Shown here: piece after piece, positions 17,351 to 25,954 of the stretch
Layout of the letters: every line of letters begins with the position of its first letter
Numbering within the stretch: position 1 is the first letter of the stretch
NCBI RefSeq assembly: GCF_021432065.1
Contig: NZ_CP090365.1
Location: 620,001-684,000, forward strand
DNA length: 64,000 nucleotides
Direction: 5' to 3'
Source: Photobacterium sp. TLY01
GTDB lineage: Bacteria > Pseudomonadota > Gammaproteobacteria > Enterobacterales > Vibrionaceae
Notes under the pieces: generated by a model
Seen by the model: the letters and a program-made list of their open reading frames with translations, nothing else
Told to the model about the DNA's origin: nothing
Databases searched by the model: none
Position numbers and translations under genes: made by a program

Positions 17351-17530
17351 TATGTCGCGCTTACTTTCTGTGCCAATTTCAGCATCTTAGTATGCGCGCC
17401 AGGTACTCTTTGTTGGTGCAAAGCGTACCCAGAAAGCCCCTTTTTATTCTTTGGTGTGGTCCGGGGCGGTTGTAGGCGCTCCCGGCGCCGACAACCTGAA
17501 AATTCGTCCTGAATTTTTCCCTGGGGGAGT
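17351..17530 (+). repeat. structured interspersed repeat, copy A
   Basis: First of three near-tandem copies of a 180-bp non-coding repeat. It begins TATGTCGCGCTT and ends TTTTTCCCTGGGGGAG. It contains three successive inverted repeats: GGTACTCTTTG/CAAAGCGTACC, GGTTGTxGGCGC/GCGCCxACAACC and AAAATTC/GAATTTTT. It starts 100 bp after the QueD-like gene on the same strand. Confidence 0.85.
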
Positions 17531-17576
17531 GATTTTCTTGGGATTTGGGGTTGGTGTTGGGTAACGGGCGTGATGG

Positions 17577-17757
17577 TATGTCGCGCTTGAGTTCAGTGTT
17601 TCTCTCGCCATCGTCTGATGCGCGCCAGGTACTCTTTGTTGGTGCAAAGAGTACCCAGAAAACCCCTTTTTGTTCTTTGGTGTGGTCCGGGTCGGTTGTA
17701 GGCGCTCCGGGCGCCTACAACCTGAAAATTCGTCCTGAATTTTCCCCTGGGGGAGTG
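17577..17757 (+). repeat. structured interspersed repeat, copy B
   Basis: Second tandem copy, separated from copy A by 46 bp. Here the central hairpin is perfect (GGTTGTAGGCGC with GCGCCTACAACC). The base that mismatches in most copies (G) is replaced by the pairing T. The first hairpin is also perfect (GGTACTCTTTG/CAAAGAGTACC). Confidence 0.85.
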
Positions 17758-17790
17758 GGTTTCTTGGGTTTGGGTTAATGGGCGTGATGG

Positions 17791-17967
17791 TATGTCGCGC
17801 TTGAGTTTGGTGGCTCATTTGGCATTGTTTGATGCGCGCCAGGTACTCTTTGTTGGTGCAAAGCGTACCCAGAAAGCCCCTTTTTGTTCTTTGGTGTGGT
17901 CCGGGGCGGTTATAGGCGCTCCCGGCGCCGACAACCTGAAAATTCGTCCTGAATTTTTCCCCTGGGT
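17791..17967 (+). repeat. structured interspersed repeat, copy C
   Basis: Third tandem copy, ending 22 bp before the stop of the convergent L-2-hydroxyglutarate oxidase gene. It carries GTTATAGGCGC instead of GTTGTAGGCGC in the central hairpin arm. The A, B and C copies differ most in the 5' third (positions 15-50 of the unit). Confidence 0.85.
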
Positions 17968-17988
17968 TTGTGGCACGAGTATACATTC

Positions 17989-19230
17989 TCACCCCGCTTC
18001 ACTTTTTCGTTCAATCTCAGTCACTTTATCGCAAATGTAGTCGGCAATCGGCATCGCTGAGGTGGCAGCCGGTGACGGGGCATTACAAACGTGCAGGCTG
18101 CGTGGGCTGTCTGCGAACAGAAAATCATGAACCAGCGTGCCGTCTTTCAGTACCGCCTGAGCACGGATGCCTGCCGGGTAGGGCTCCAGATCGTCGAGTC
18201 TCAGTCCCGGACAATATTTTCGTACCCGCGCAAGATAGCCGGCTTTCCACCAGGCATCTTTGAATTCCTGCAATCCGGTTTTCAGGTGCTTGCCGGTGAC
18301 ACGCCAGAAACCGGGGAAAGTCAGCATGTCCAGACTGTCATGCAAACTGAAATTGAACCGCCCGTAACCCTCGCGTTTAAACCCCTGCACTGCGTTCGGG
18401 CCAACTGTGACCGAGCCATCGATCATGCGGGTCAGGTGCACCCCTAAAAAGGGCAGGGAAGGGTCTGGGATTGGATAGATCAGGTGACGGACAATCTGAT
18501 TATGTCTGGCGGCCAGACGGTAATATTCTCCGCGGTAGGGGATGATCTGAAAATCTGTCTTCAGCCCCATCATTTGGGTCAGGCGGTCGGCCATTAATCC
18601 GCCGCAACACACCAGAAAACGGCCTTTGACAGCAAAAGATCCGGCACTCGCTGCGTTGCTGTGGTGGCAGGTCAGTTCGATGTGATCGCTGTGCTCTGCG
18701 ATGGCTGTCACTTGCGTACCCAGGGTTATTTCCCCGCCTGAGGCGGTAAAATCACTGGCCATGTGCTCAGTCACCCGGCGGTAATCCACGATGCTGGTTG
18801 CCGGGACAAACAGTGCCCCCAGCCCGTTGATGTTCGGCTCTCTTGCCTGCAGTTGTGCCTGATCCAGTACTTCGAACTCAATACCGTTTTCATGGCAGCG
18901 CGCGCGCAGATCCTGCATCCGGCGCACTTCCGTCTCATTGGTGGCGACCAGTAATTTGCCGCAGTTGTCGACCGGAATCCCGTGCTGGCGGCAGAAATCG
19001 AGTGTACGTTGTACGCCTTCTTTGCAAAACCGTGCTTTCAGGCTGCCGGGCGCATAATAGACGCCGGCATGGATCACACCACTGTTGTGGCCGGTCTGGT
19101 GACACGCGAGCGTGCTCTCTTTTTCAATCAGCAAAATTTTGCTGGCCGGATGCCGGCTTAACAAAGCACGGGCTGTGGCAACCCCCACGATGCCGCCACC
19201 AATCACCAGATAATCGTAATACTCATTCAT
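17989..19230 (-). CDS. lhgO: L-2-hydroxyglutarate oxidase LhgO
   Basis: 413 residues from the ATG at 19230 (MNEYYDYLVIGGG), preceded by aaagga; an in-frame ATG at 19278 lacks a site. A DAO-type FAD oxidoreductase: the dinucleotide fold VIGGGIVGVATARALL is at residues 9-24, followed by the LhgO-specific CHQTGHNSGVIHAGVYYAPG, and SLKARFCKEG. It oxidises L-2-hydroxyglutarate to 2-oxoglutarate, feeding electrons to the membrane quinone pool; length matches E. coli LhgO (422). No csiD or gab genes are adjacent here, so it stands alone. Confidence 0.92.
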   Translation of the reverse strand: MNEYYDYLVIGGGIVGVATARALLSRHPASKILLIEKESTLACHQTGHNSGVIHAGVYYAPGSLKARFCKEGVQRTLDFCRQHGIPVDNCGKLLVATNETEVRRMQDLRARCHENGIEFEVLDQAQLQAREPNINGLGALFVPATSIVDYRRVTEHMASDFTASGGEITLGTQVTAIAEHSDHIELTCHHSNAASAGSFAVKGRFLVCCGGLMADRLTQMMGLKTDFQIIPYRGEYYRLAARHNQIVRHLIYPIPDPSLPFLGVHLTRMIDGSVTVGPNAVQGFKREGYGRFNFSLHDSLDMLTFPGFWRVTGKHLKTGLQEFKDAWWKAGYLARVRKYCPGLRLDDLEPYPAGIRAQAVLKDGTLVHDFLFADSPRSLHVCNAPSPAATSAMPIADYICDKVTEIERKSEAG

Positions 19231-19419
19231 TGCGGATCCTTTGCAACGGTAACTTAAGCCAGAGCAGGCCGGTATCATTCTGATTCATCAGGTATTGAAA
19301 CACTAAGCCTTCATTCTGGCAAAAGATTCAATGGCTTTCACTCAACCCAGATTTCTGGGGATTTCATCTTGCGGCATGCGCCGGGCGGTGGTTTAATAGC
19401 CGCCATCACCTCATTTGGA

Positions 19420-19499
19420 GTTAACGCCTGCATGAATCACTAACCCCTGACATCCTTTGAACTTTTTCTTTTGGATCCGCAGGGTTAGTGGGCGTTAAC
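19420..19499 (+). promoter_or_regulatory. long leader hairpin upstream of the ABC-F gene
   Basis: GTTAACGCC (19420-19428) and CACTAACCC (19438-19446) pair with GGGTTAGTG (19482-19490) and GGCGTTAAC (19491-19499): 18 base pairs with a 9-base bulge on the 5' side. The bulge and inner stem hold a minimal ORF, ATG AAT CAC TAA (19432-19443), and GGAG lies at 19417-19420. ABC-F genes are often controlled by leader attenuators, so an RNA switch is plausible but unproven. Confidence 0.5.
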
Positions 19500-19628
19500 C
19501 GTCTATATCTGAGCAGTCACCGACTGTGAATCACATCTTGTGATCGGCTGTACAACTCAGATTTGTCTGCAAAAAAGCAATGTCTTCCGACGGTAATGTC
19601 TCTCCCTGCGCTTGCGCCGGAGGTCTTC

Positions 19629-21206
19629 ATGACATTATTGCAAGCTCAGTCTCTGACTGTTTTACTTCCCCACGGGGAACCACTGTTTTCTGATCTATCC
19701 CTGACTTTAGACCGTGAAATCACGGCACTGGTTGGCCGTAATGGCTGTGGCAAATCTGTGCTGGCCGCATTGCTGTGCGGCGCCCGCCAGCCGGATGAAG
19801 GTCGGGTGATCAGGAACGCACACATTGCCTGCTTACCTCAGCTGACAGAGCAGAACGACTTGTCGGCGCTGGGCACTGTCGCACAGGCACTGGGTGTGGA
19901 CGATTGTCTGCAAGCGATCCGACGCATCGCCGCCGGCAGTTGCGATCCGGTGGATTTTGAGGCGGTCGGTGAGCAATGGGATCTGCCTGATTCCCTGTCC
20001 CGTCAGTTGTCAGAAATGGGATTACCACCCGATCCCGGGCAGTCTTGTGCCAGCCTGAGCGGCGGTGAGCTGACCCGGTTGCGATTGTGGCTGTGCTTTC
20101 GCAGCGATGCTGAGCTGCTCATTCTTGATGAGCCGTCAAACCATCTGGATCGGTATGGCAGAGCATGGCTGTCACAGCAAATCACTCGTTTTCAGGGCGG
20201 TATCTTGCTGATCAGCCATGATCCGTCATTACTGAAAAACGCCGATCGCATTGTTGAGCTCAGTCATACCGGGTTAACCTGCTACGGCACGGATTATATT
20301 CAGTACCGGCAACAGAAAAGCCATGAATCCCGTTTACTGACAGCGCAGCTCTCCAGAGCGAAACAGCAAATCAGCGCTATCAATCGCCAGCATCAGCGCA
20401 ATGAAGAAAAAGCGCAGCGCCGCGCTGCGGCCGGGAAACGGGACAGACACGCTGGCAGCCAGTCGACCTTGTTGCTTGATTACCAGAAAAATGCTGCAGA
20501 AAGTGCAGCATCTTCCAGAAAACAGCAACAAAACCAGCAGTTGGAACAGGCGCAACAACAGCTCAAATCACTGCAGGACAAAATGGACAGCAACAAACCG
20601 CTGAGCTTCAGCACCAGAAGTGCAGCCAAGCGAAGTGCGCGTTTACTGACGATCTCTGAATTGGGCTTACTGCGGGGACAATTGCCTGCCATCAGCCGAA
20701 CCATCAGATATGGCGACAAAATTCACCTGCGCGGCAGTAACGGGATCGGTAAATCAACCTTGCTGAAAACGCTGATGGGTGAGCTGCCAGCCAGCTCAGG
20801 CGAGGTTCACCGGCACGGGCCGCTGTGTTATCTCGATCAGCATTTCTCCTTATTTGATTTGCAGGCAACGCTGATGGATAACCTGACACGCCTCTGTCCG
20901 GCTTTATCTGTCGCAGAGCTGCGCACGCTGGCTGCCTGTATTGGTTTTCGCCGTGACCGAGTCGGGCAGCCGATGTCGACCCTGAGCGGCGGAGAGCGAA
21001 TGCGGCTGGCGATGCTGGTGGTGAGTCATCAGCAACAGGAAGGGGTTTTGCTGCTGGATGAGCCGGATAATCATCTTGATTTGGAGGGAAAAGCCATGAT
21101 GGCGCAGGCACTGAGTGAACATCAGGGCAGTTTCATACTGATCAGTCATGATCCGGATTTTGTGGATGCGTGTGGTGTGAATCAAGGCTGGGATCTTTGC
21201 CGGTAA
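19629..21206 (+). CDS. ABC-F family ATPase (ribosome-associated type)
   Basis: 525 residues from the ATG at 19629, set by GGAGG at 19619-19623; an in-frame ATG at 19596 is possible. Two soluble ATP-binding domains and no membrane segment. Domain 1 has Walker A VGRNGCGKSV, signature LSGGELTRLRL and Walker B LLILDEPSNHLD. A basic linker follows (about 260-345, rich in Gln, Lys and Arg). Domain 2 has RGSNGIGKSTLL, LSGGERMRLAML and VLLLDEPDNHLD. ABC-F proteins bind the ribosomal E site; some protect against antibiotics. It does not look like the four housekeeping paralogues Uup, YheS, EttA and YbiT by length and linker, but that is judged by eye. Confidence 0.85.
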   Translation: MTLLQAQSLTVLLPHGEPLFSDLSLTLDREITALVGRNGCGKSVLAALLCGARQPDEGRVIRNAHIACLPQLTEQNDLSALGTVAQALGVDDCLQAIRRIAAGSCDPVDFEAVGEQWDLPDSLSRQLSEMGLPPDPGQSCASLSGGELTRLRLWLCFRSDAELLILDEPSNHLDRYGRAWLSQQITRFQGGILLISHDPSLLKNADRIVELSHTGLTCYGTDYIQYRQQKSHESRLLTAQLSRAKQQISAINRQHQRNEEKAQRRAAAGKRDRHAGSQSTLLLDYQKNAAESAASSRKQQQNQQLEQAQQQLKSLQDKMDSNKPLSFSTRSAAKRSARLLTISELGLLRGQLPAISRTIRYGDKIHLRGSNGIGKSTLLKTLMGELPASSGEVHRHGPLCYLDQHFSLFDLQATLMDNLTRLCPALSVAELRTLAACIGFRRDRVGQPMSTLSGGERMRLAMLVVSHQQQEGVLLLDEPDNHLDLEGKAMMAQALSEHQGSFILISHDPDFVDACGVNQGWDLCR

Positions 21207-21247
21207 TTCAACTATGCTATCAGAGGCTTATGGATAAGGAGACCACC

Positions 21248-21691
21248 ATGTCACAAGAAACGTCACAAACAACGGCATCGCCGCAGCGTCTGACGGGCCA
21301 ATGCCTGTGCGGCAAAGTCGGGCTGATTTCAACCAGCGGCACTTTACATGCCGAGGCATGTCATTGCGGCATGTGCAGAAAATGGAGCGGTGGGCCGTAT
21401 TTGGCGGTCGCCGCCGGCACAGAAGTGAGTTTTAACGGTGAAGAACACATCACCCGTTTTTCATCATCCGAATGGGGAGAAAGAGGGTTCTGCAAGCACT
21501 GCGGCAGCCATCTGTTTTACTTTCTTAAGCCAACCGGCCAGTACATCGTGCCGGCCGGTTTGCTGGATCAGGAAAGTCAGCTGGTGATGGATCAACAAAT
21601 CTTCATCGACAAAAAACCCGCTTTTTATGCCTTCAGCAATGACACGGAGAATTTGACCGAAGCAGAAGTGTTTGCGAAGTTTTCCTCTTAA
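21248..21691 (+). CDS. GFA-domain protein (glutathione-dependent formaldehyde-activating family)
   Basis: 147 residues from the ATG at 21248, with an aaggag site 6 bases upstream. A CENP-V/GFA zinc fold: GQCLCGKVGL, then CHCGMCRKWSGG, then GFCKHCGSHLFY give the conserved structural and catalytic-zinc cysteines. Most members have unknown substrates and only a few react with S-hydroxymethylglutathione. It follows the ABC-F gene by 41 bp and may be co-transcribed. A GC-rich hairpin follows. Confidence 0.85.
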   Translation: MSQETSQTTASPQRLTGQCLCGKVGLISTSGTLHAEACHCGMCRKWSGGPYLAVAAGTEVSFNGEEHITRFSSSEWGERGFCKHCGSHLFYFLKPTGQYIVPAGLLDQESQLVMDQQIFIDKKPAFYAFSNDTENLTEAEVFAKFSS

Positions 21692-21732
21692 GAGTTTGAT
21701 TCTTAAGCGTTATCTTATCAAACAACACTCAC

Positions 21733-21757
21733 CCCGGGCCGGGATTTTCGGCCCGGG
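21733..21757. terminator. GC-rich hairpin between convergent genes
   Basis: CCCGGGCCG, a 7-base loop, then CGGCCCGGG is a perfect 9-bp stem between the convergent GFA gene and the metallophore exporter. No clear T run follows, so termination strength is uncertain. Confidence 0.5.
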
Positions 21758-21793
21758 ATGAGATCACGAATGCTGTGTACTGCGCGCAGTCGC

Positions 21794-22693
21794 TTACCTG
21801 ACCGTGGCTTTTTCTTGTTGTGATTCCTGTTCTTCTCCATTCATCATCGCTTTTGCAGCCACAGGCCTGCGATTGCTGAGCAAAATGGAAGCGATCACGA
21901 TCACCGTTCCTCCGGCAATGGTCAGACTGTCCGGAATTTCCTGCCAGAACATCAGGCCCCAGAGTATGTTAAATACAATGCCGATATACCGGGTGACGGC
22001 GACCACGGCCGCATTCTCGTGGCTAAAGGCTTGGGTCAGGAAAATCTGACCCAGCAGAGACACGACGCCAATCGCAATTAAATACAGCCAGGTAACACCC
22101 TGAGGCATCACAAAGTGATCTGCCATGAGCATGGCGGAAATCAGCGTGGCAATGAACAGGAAGTAAAAAACGATCTCATAAGTATGGTGCCGTTTGCTTA
22201 ACTGTTTGATGGTAATTGAAGCGCCTGCCGCGAAGGCGGCACTGGCCACACCGGCGAGTGCATAAAGATTATAAGAGTCATAATCCAGCGGGTTAATGAT
22301 CAGCCCTGCACCGGTTAAAACGGCAAGTAACAATAGGACTGAACGGGGCGGCAGTGTCTCTTTCAGGATCAGTCTTGAAAAAACAAGAACAAAGAAAGGG
22401 GACAGATACGCCAGAATCACCGCGTCTGCCATGGGAATATTGGCCAGCGTATATACGAAAGCCAGCAGATAAAGCGCGCCAAAAACACCCCGCAATACCA
22501 GCAGCGGTATACCCTGAGAAGAGAAGCGGATGCGGCTGTGTTTCATCAGCAGCAGGATCAGTACTGTGCCGATAATACTGCGGAAAAATACAATTTCAGC
22601 GGTCGGAATAGTATCGCTGGCGGCTTTGATCAGCGCATTCATAACGCTGAAAATAAAGGCAGAGCCAATGGTTAATAATACGCCATTATTCAT
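21794..22693 (-). CDS. EamA/DMT exporter of the opine-metallophore operon (CntI-like)
   Basis: 299 residues with ten predicted membrane helices in two EamA repeats (first starting SAFIFSVMNALIKAA). Its start overlaps the end of the opine dehydrogenase gene by 8 bp. In the Pseudomonas aeruginosa pseudopaline system the third gene, cntI, encodes just such an EamA protein that exports the metallophore, so position and family agree. It is the last gene of the operon; a GC-rich hairpin lies downstream at 21733. Confidence 0.82.
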   Translation of the reverse strand: MNNGVLLTIGSAFIFSVMNALIKAASDTIPTAEIVFFRSIIGTVLILLLMKHSRIRFSSQGIPLLVLRGVFGALYLLAFVYTLANIPMADAVILAYLSPFFVLVFSRLILKETLPPRSVLLLLAVLTGAGLIINPLDYDSYNLYALAGVASAAFAAGASITIKQLSKRHHTYEIVFYFLFIATLISAMLMADHFVMPQGVTWLYLIAIGVVSLLGQIFLTQAFSHENAAVVAVTRYIGIVFNILWGLMFWQEIPDSLTIAGGTVIVIASILLSNRRPVAAKAMMNGEEQESQQEKATVR

Positions 22694-24023
22694 CGCATGC
22701 AGGTTCCTTGACAGAGTTGGTCTCAGCAGCTGGATGACCTGACAGATAGGTCAGATCTTGTCGGGCTTCGCGGGTGAGGACATCGGGATTGATGGCAATG
22801 TCGGGCTTGTTTTGCAGCCAGGTTTCAAAATCATGAATCAGCTCGCTGACGGTTGGGGTTTCAACATGGATCACTCGGGCGATTTCCCTCAAACGGTACA
22901 GCAGGCGAATATCTTCGGCGGGGATACGCGGCAACATCCGCTGACCGGATTCAACCTGTGCGCGAGGAAACGGCACCGCCGAAAAATCAAAGTAACGACC
23001 TGTTTCATCCGGTGTCGAGAACGGATCAATCAGTATGGCGCTGTAACGAATGTAGATCAGGTATTCCTGCTCTATTGCGCTGAGATCAGTAAACTGGTCG
23101 ATCTTTTCTCTGGGAATACTTTCCGCTCTGACCGGGTAGTTATCGTCATTGAGAAACTGCAGCAGATTGACCCTCTCGCCCCCAAGCACGCTGACGATCA
23201 CAGAGATATCCCGCCATAAGTCGACCAGCCGCCGAATCACAGCTGCGGTAATGGGCCCTTCCGGAAACAGTTTGTACAGGTAAACGGGAATCGCGGGCGG
23301 TTGCGTGATCGCCTCCAGAGAAAAATCATTGATGAACAACGCAGGGTGTACATAAGAGGTAATGTTTCTGGCTTCGACACTGATACTGTCGTTCAGCCAG
23401 GCATAGCCGACACCGATGTTGTCAAGCATGGTTTCAATACGGCGATGCCAGATTGTCTGAGCCGGGTGGTTGTTCTGGCTTGATGACAAATAGACTTTCT
23501 TCTTGATGGCTTTGGTGATGACATGTGTCGGGATCCGGCTCCCGTTTGCGTTTGTCTGGCATTTGGTTGCGGCAAAATAGGTCGAAAAGCCAATCACATC
23601 AAGTGATAAACCCTGTGACTCGCTCCAATGGCGGATGATTTGCTGGGAACCCAGAGACGGGGAAAGCAAAATGACACGCCGGAGTGAGATCAGTACTTGT
23701 TCCGGCAATGAGCGCAGCACACTGAGATAGGCATCGGCGGGAACCGCCAGAATCAATGTCTGCCAGACTGGCTCAATGTGTTCAGGGCAGGCGTAATTGC
23801 GGTTGACCTGCACATAGCCAGACAGCGCTGATAAAGCAGGTTTGGCGGCTTCACTCAGAATGCAGCCATGACGGATGTAGCTTTCCTGCCAACGCAGCCA
23901 GTTTTCAGAAGGCCGGTTTGCGATGCCCAGATAAAGACTTGGCGTTTGCTTGAGGAGTACCGCAAGTTGCATGGCCGCCGGGCCGCTGCCAAACAGCAGG
24001 ACATTTTCTGTGTCAGATTGCAT
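22686..24023 (-). CDS. opine-metallophore dehydrogenase (CntM/DUF2338-like)
   Basis: 445 residues, close to the length of staphylopine and pseudopaline dehydrogenases. An N-terminal Rossmann NADPH site LLFGSGPAAMQLAVLL covers residues 9-24. The central and C-terminal catalytic part contains the family-typical VYLYKLFPEGPIT, and GFSTYFAATKC after the nucleotide domain. The enzyme reductively condenses the amine of the nicotianamine-like intermediate with a 2-oxoacid (pyruvate or 2-oxoglutarate); the oxoacid cannot be told from sequence. It overlaps the synthase gene upstream (11 bp) and the exporter downstream (8 bp), which indicates tight coupling. Confidence 0.87.
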   Translation of the reverse strand: MQSDTENVLLFGSGPAAMQLAVLLKQTPSLYLGIANRPSENWLRWQESYIRHGCILSEAAKPALSALSGYVQVNRNYACPEHIEPVWQTLILAVPADAYLSVLRSLPEQVLISLRRVILLSPSLGSQQIIRHWSESQGLSLDVIGFSTYFAATKCQTNANGSRIPTHVITKAIKKKVYLSSSQNNHPAQTIWHRRIETMLDNIGVGYAWLNDSISVEARNITSYVHPALFINDFSLEAITQPPAIPVYLYKLFPEGPITAAVIRRLVDLWRDISVIVSVLGGERVNLLQFLNDDNYPVRAESIPREKIDQFTDLSAIEQEYLIYIRYSAILIDPFSTPDETGRYFDFSAVPFPRAQVESGQRMLPRIPAEDIRLLYRLREIARVIHVETPTVSELIHDFETWLQNKPDIAINPDVLTREARQDLTYLSGHPAAETNSVKEPACDE

Positions 24024-24807
24024 GGCTTTTCTCCATCAGGATGACGTCGTACAACATAGAGCCGCAGTCCACAGGCTGAGCCCGCCAGCCGAGCGAAATA
24101 TCAGGATTGAACGGGTAGTTAAATGCCGATTTCAGCCCGTTACCGTATCGAACCAGCACAGCTTGTGTCGTTGTAAGATAGGGACGAAGGGCCGACAGCA
24201 CCTCCCATTTATGCTCGACCAGTGACGCAATCACAATGTGGGTCGGGCGGAACAACTCTAAGCAGGTCACGAGATCTGTACTTTCGAAGGAAATCCGTAA
24301 ATGGGCGGTATTCAACTGTTGGGACTGAGCCACAGCGTCCTTGTCGATGTCGATTCCTTTGACTGTGGCATCCGTCTGGGTCGCAATGGTAATCGCCGAT
24401 AACGGGAACGCCCCGGATCCGATAAAAAGCACACGGCTGTCACGGTTGATATTGACCGACTGGGTTTCTTTCCGGGCACTGTCATTTAATGCATTCAGAT
24501 AGTGGGTAAAGTGGGACGGGTGATCAATGGCACATCTGGACTGATGTTTTTCCAGTGCGCATAAGGACTTGATTGACGTTTCGCGGATTCTCTTGATCTG
24601 ACGATCCACTTCAGGACATTGCGCAAAGTGTTGCCATATTCGCTGATTGTCAGGGTGGGTAATGAGCTCACACACAGCGTCCAGTTTTTCCTGAACCAGC
24701 GTGTAACAGTCGCAGTTTTCCAGGCTGTAATCTGTCAGGGCCGACAATTGAGCTTCGCAGGCAATCAGTGATGAAAGCAGCGCATACTTTTCATTGAGTG
24801 TTGTCAT
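24013..24807 (-). CDS. nicotianamine-synthase-like enzyme of opine metallophore biosynthesis (CntL-like)
   Basis: 264 residues from the ATG at 24807 (MTTLNEKYAL), behind GGACGAG; an in-frame GTG at 24859-24861 lies almost against the Zur box and is less likely. The SAM-binding fold of nicotianamine synthases is visible as VLFIGSGAFPLSAI (about 126-139) followed by VKGIDID, and the late family motif is VRYGNGLKSAFNYP. CntL enzymes transfer the aminobutyrate part of S-adenosylmethionine to histidine. It is first in a three-gene operon with the dehydrogenase and exporter. Whether histidine is the acceptor here is inferred from the family. Confidence 0.87.
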   Translation of the reverse strand: MTTLNEKYALLSSLIACEAQLSALTDYSLENCDCYTLVQEKLDAVCELITHPDNQRIWQHFAQCPEVDRQIKRIRETSIKSLCALEKHQSRCAIDHPSHFTHYLNALNDSARKETQSVNINRDSRVLFIGSGAFPLSAITIATQTDATVKGIDIDKDAVAQSQQLNTAHLRISFESTDLVTCLELFRPTHIVIASLVEHKWEVLSALRPYLTTTQAVLVRYGNGLKSAFNYPFNPDISLGWRAQPVDCGSMLYDVILMEKSHAI

Positions 24808-24863
24808 TCTCTCGTCCGTGTAGGTGACAGGGTTGCGCGAAGGGCCGATGAAAATCGCCACAT

Positions 24864-24887
24864 CAAAATGTTATAACATAACAATTC
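24864..24887 (-). promoter_or_regulatory. Zur box of the metallophore operon
   Basis: The core TGTTATAACATAACA fits the gamma-proteobacterial Zur pattern TGTTATAnTATAACA (7-1-7) with one mismatch, and flanking AAA and TTC residues extend it towards the 23-bp consensus. It lies 57 bases upstream of the chosen ATG, a position suited to block transcription when zinc is plentiful. Confidence 0.8.
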
Positions 24888-25042
24888 AGGTATGTAAGCT
24901 AATGCAGCCAGAGGCATATTTCAAGTGATTTTGCTGGCAAAAAAATGAGGTGTGTTCAGATCTTCGAGTCAGTCAGCAGAAACGCTTGTGACCCCAGGGC
25001 GAGGGCGTTGATGTATTTCCGGACGAGTTGAGCCAGAAACAC

Positions 25043-25084
25043 AACCTTTCTGCGGTCAGCCGGAGAGCTGAGCCACAGAAGGTT
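25043..25084. other. imperfect hairpin downstream of the CI-type gene
   Basis: AACCTT(T)CTG pairs with CAGAAGGTT, and inside it GGTCAGC pairs imperfectly with GCTGAGCC. It lies just after the stop of the phage-type repressor gene and may end its transcript. The 215-bp stretch between the Zur box and this gene holds nothing else I can recognise. Confidence 0.45.
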
Positions 25085-25102
25085 AACAACGGGTGTTGGG
25101 AT

Positions 25103-25786
25103 TCACTGCTTTTTCAAACTCACCGCCACTCGGCCAATCACTTTGATCTCGTTGTCATTCACTTCAACACAGGTGTGGCCAAGCGTCACCGCCAGCTTGT
25201 TCGGCAGGCGTTGGATCGCATTGATCGACAGGCGGCCGTCCATGTCTATCAGGTAATCACCGCTTACGGCATCGTTCTGGCTTTGATCAATCAGAAACCG
25301 CCCATCATGGGTTTCCACTTCAATGGTGGACGCGGCATTGAGGTTCCAGGACTGAAAAATGCGCTTGGCGTAGGGCAGTGTGCCCGTGCTGATCAATTTG
25401 CCATTGTTCAGGCTGTAGCTCTCCAGTGTGACGACAGCGTCTGATGCAGCCGTCGGCATTTGTCGTTCTGCTCTGTACTCATTTGACGTTTCAGCGATGG
25501 CATCATGCGTTGCGTGCTTATTGCCTGTGAACGAATGATGCAGATCTTCCAACGGATAATCAGACGGCAGAATCAGTTGGTGAACAGGAATGCCGGTACG
25601 TAAATGCGTACGGACAACCAGCTCGTGAGAGGTACGATTATGGGTATTCCAGGTGCTGAAGGTGGTTTTTGGCACGTCAAACAGCGTTGCCATCTCACCA
25701 AAGGAAGCACAATGGGTTAAGTCTCTCAAATTCGAAGTAAAGTCATGACCTTTCAGATAGTCAAAAATAAGGATTTTTTTACTCAT
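25103..25786 (-). CDS. phage CI-type repressor
   Basis: 227 residues. The N-terminal 70 residues resemble the CI helix-turn-helix domain of P2/186-like phages (HCASFGEMATLFDVPKTTFSTW, with recognition-helix features). The C-terminal part (about 120-225) resembles the CI oligomerisation domain, with AVSGDYLIDMDGRLSINAIQRLP. I see no catalytic Ser-Lys pair, so no LexA-like self-cleavage. It is divergent from two small genes across a 168-bp gap, the layout of a phage immunity region, but no structural phage genes are present. It could be a domesticated regulator or a remnant. Confidence 0.72.
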   Translation of the reverse strand: MSKKILIFDYLKGHDFTSNLRDLTHCASFGEMATLFDVPKTTFSTWNTHNRTSHELVVRTHLRTGIPVHQLILPSDYPLEDLHHSFTGNKHATHDAIAETSNEYRAERQMPTAASDAVVTLESYSLNNGKLISTGTLPYAKRIFQSWNLNAASTIEVETHDGRFLIDQSQNDAVSGDYLIDMDGRLSINAIQRLPNKLAVTLGHTCVEVNDNEIKVIGRVAVSLKKQ

Positions 25787-25954
25787 GGACTGTCCAGTCA
25801 GTGTGATTAAACTCGAAAATGATCGTCAAAAGTTAATCTTTAATGGCAAGAGTTATTGACTGCATTCAATTGAGGATCAACACTGTGCGTATTCAACAAA
25901 TCATCGCAAAAATTGGCAAAAAGTGCGCAAAACCAACGTGTAAGGATACCACTC

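Noticed and set aside
17351..17967. The tandem repeat copies as integron attC sites
   Set aside because: Vibrionaceae carry large integrons and the repeats are structured, but the attC core motifs (RYYYAAC and GTTRRRY) are absent at the ends, gene orientation varies and no integrase is present.
17351..17967. The three tandem copies as a CRISPR array
   Set aside because: Units are about 180 bp with 25-50 bp of related spacing; there are no short direct repeats with unique spacers and no cas genes.
17444..17992. Long open frames across repeat copies (both strands)
   Set aside because: They follow the repeat sequence itself, repeat their own residues (for example KIQDEFSGCRR), and lack ribosome-binding sites; they are artefacts of the GC-rich hairpins.
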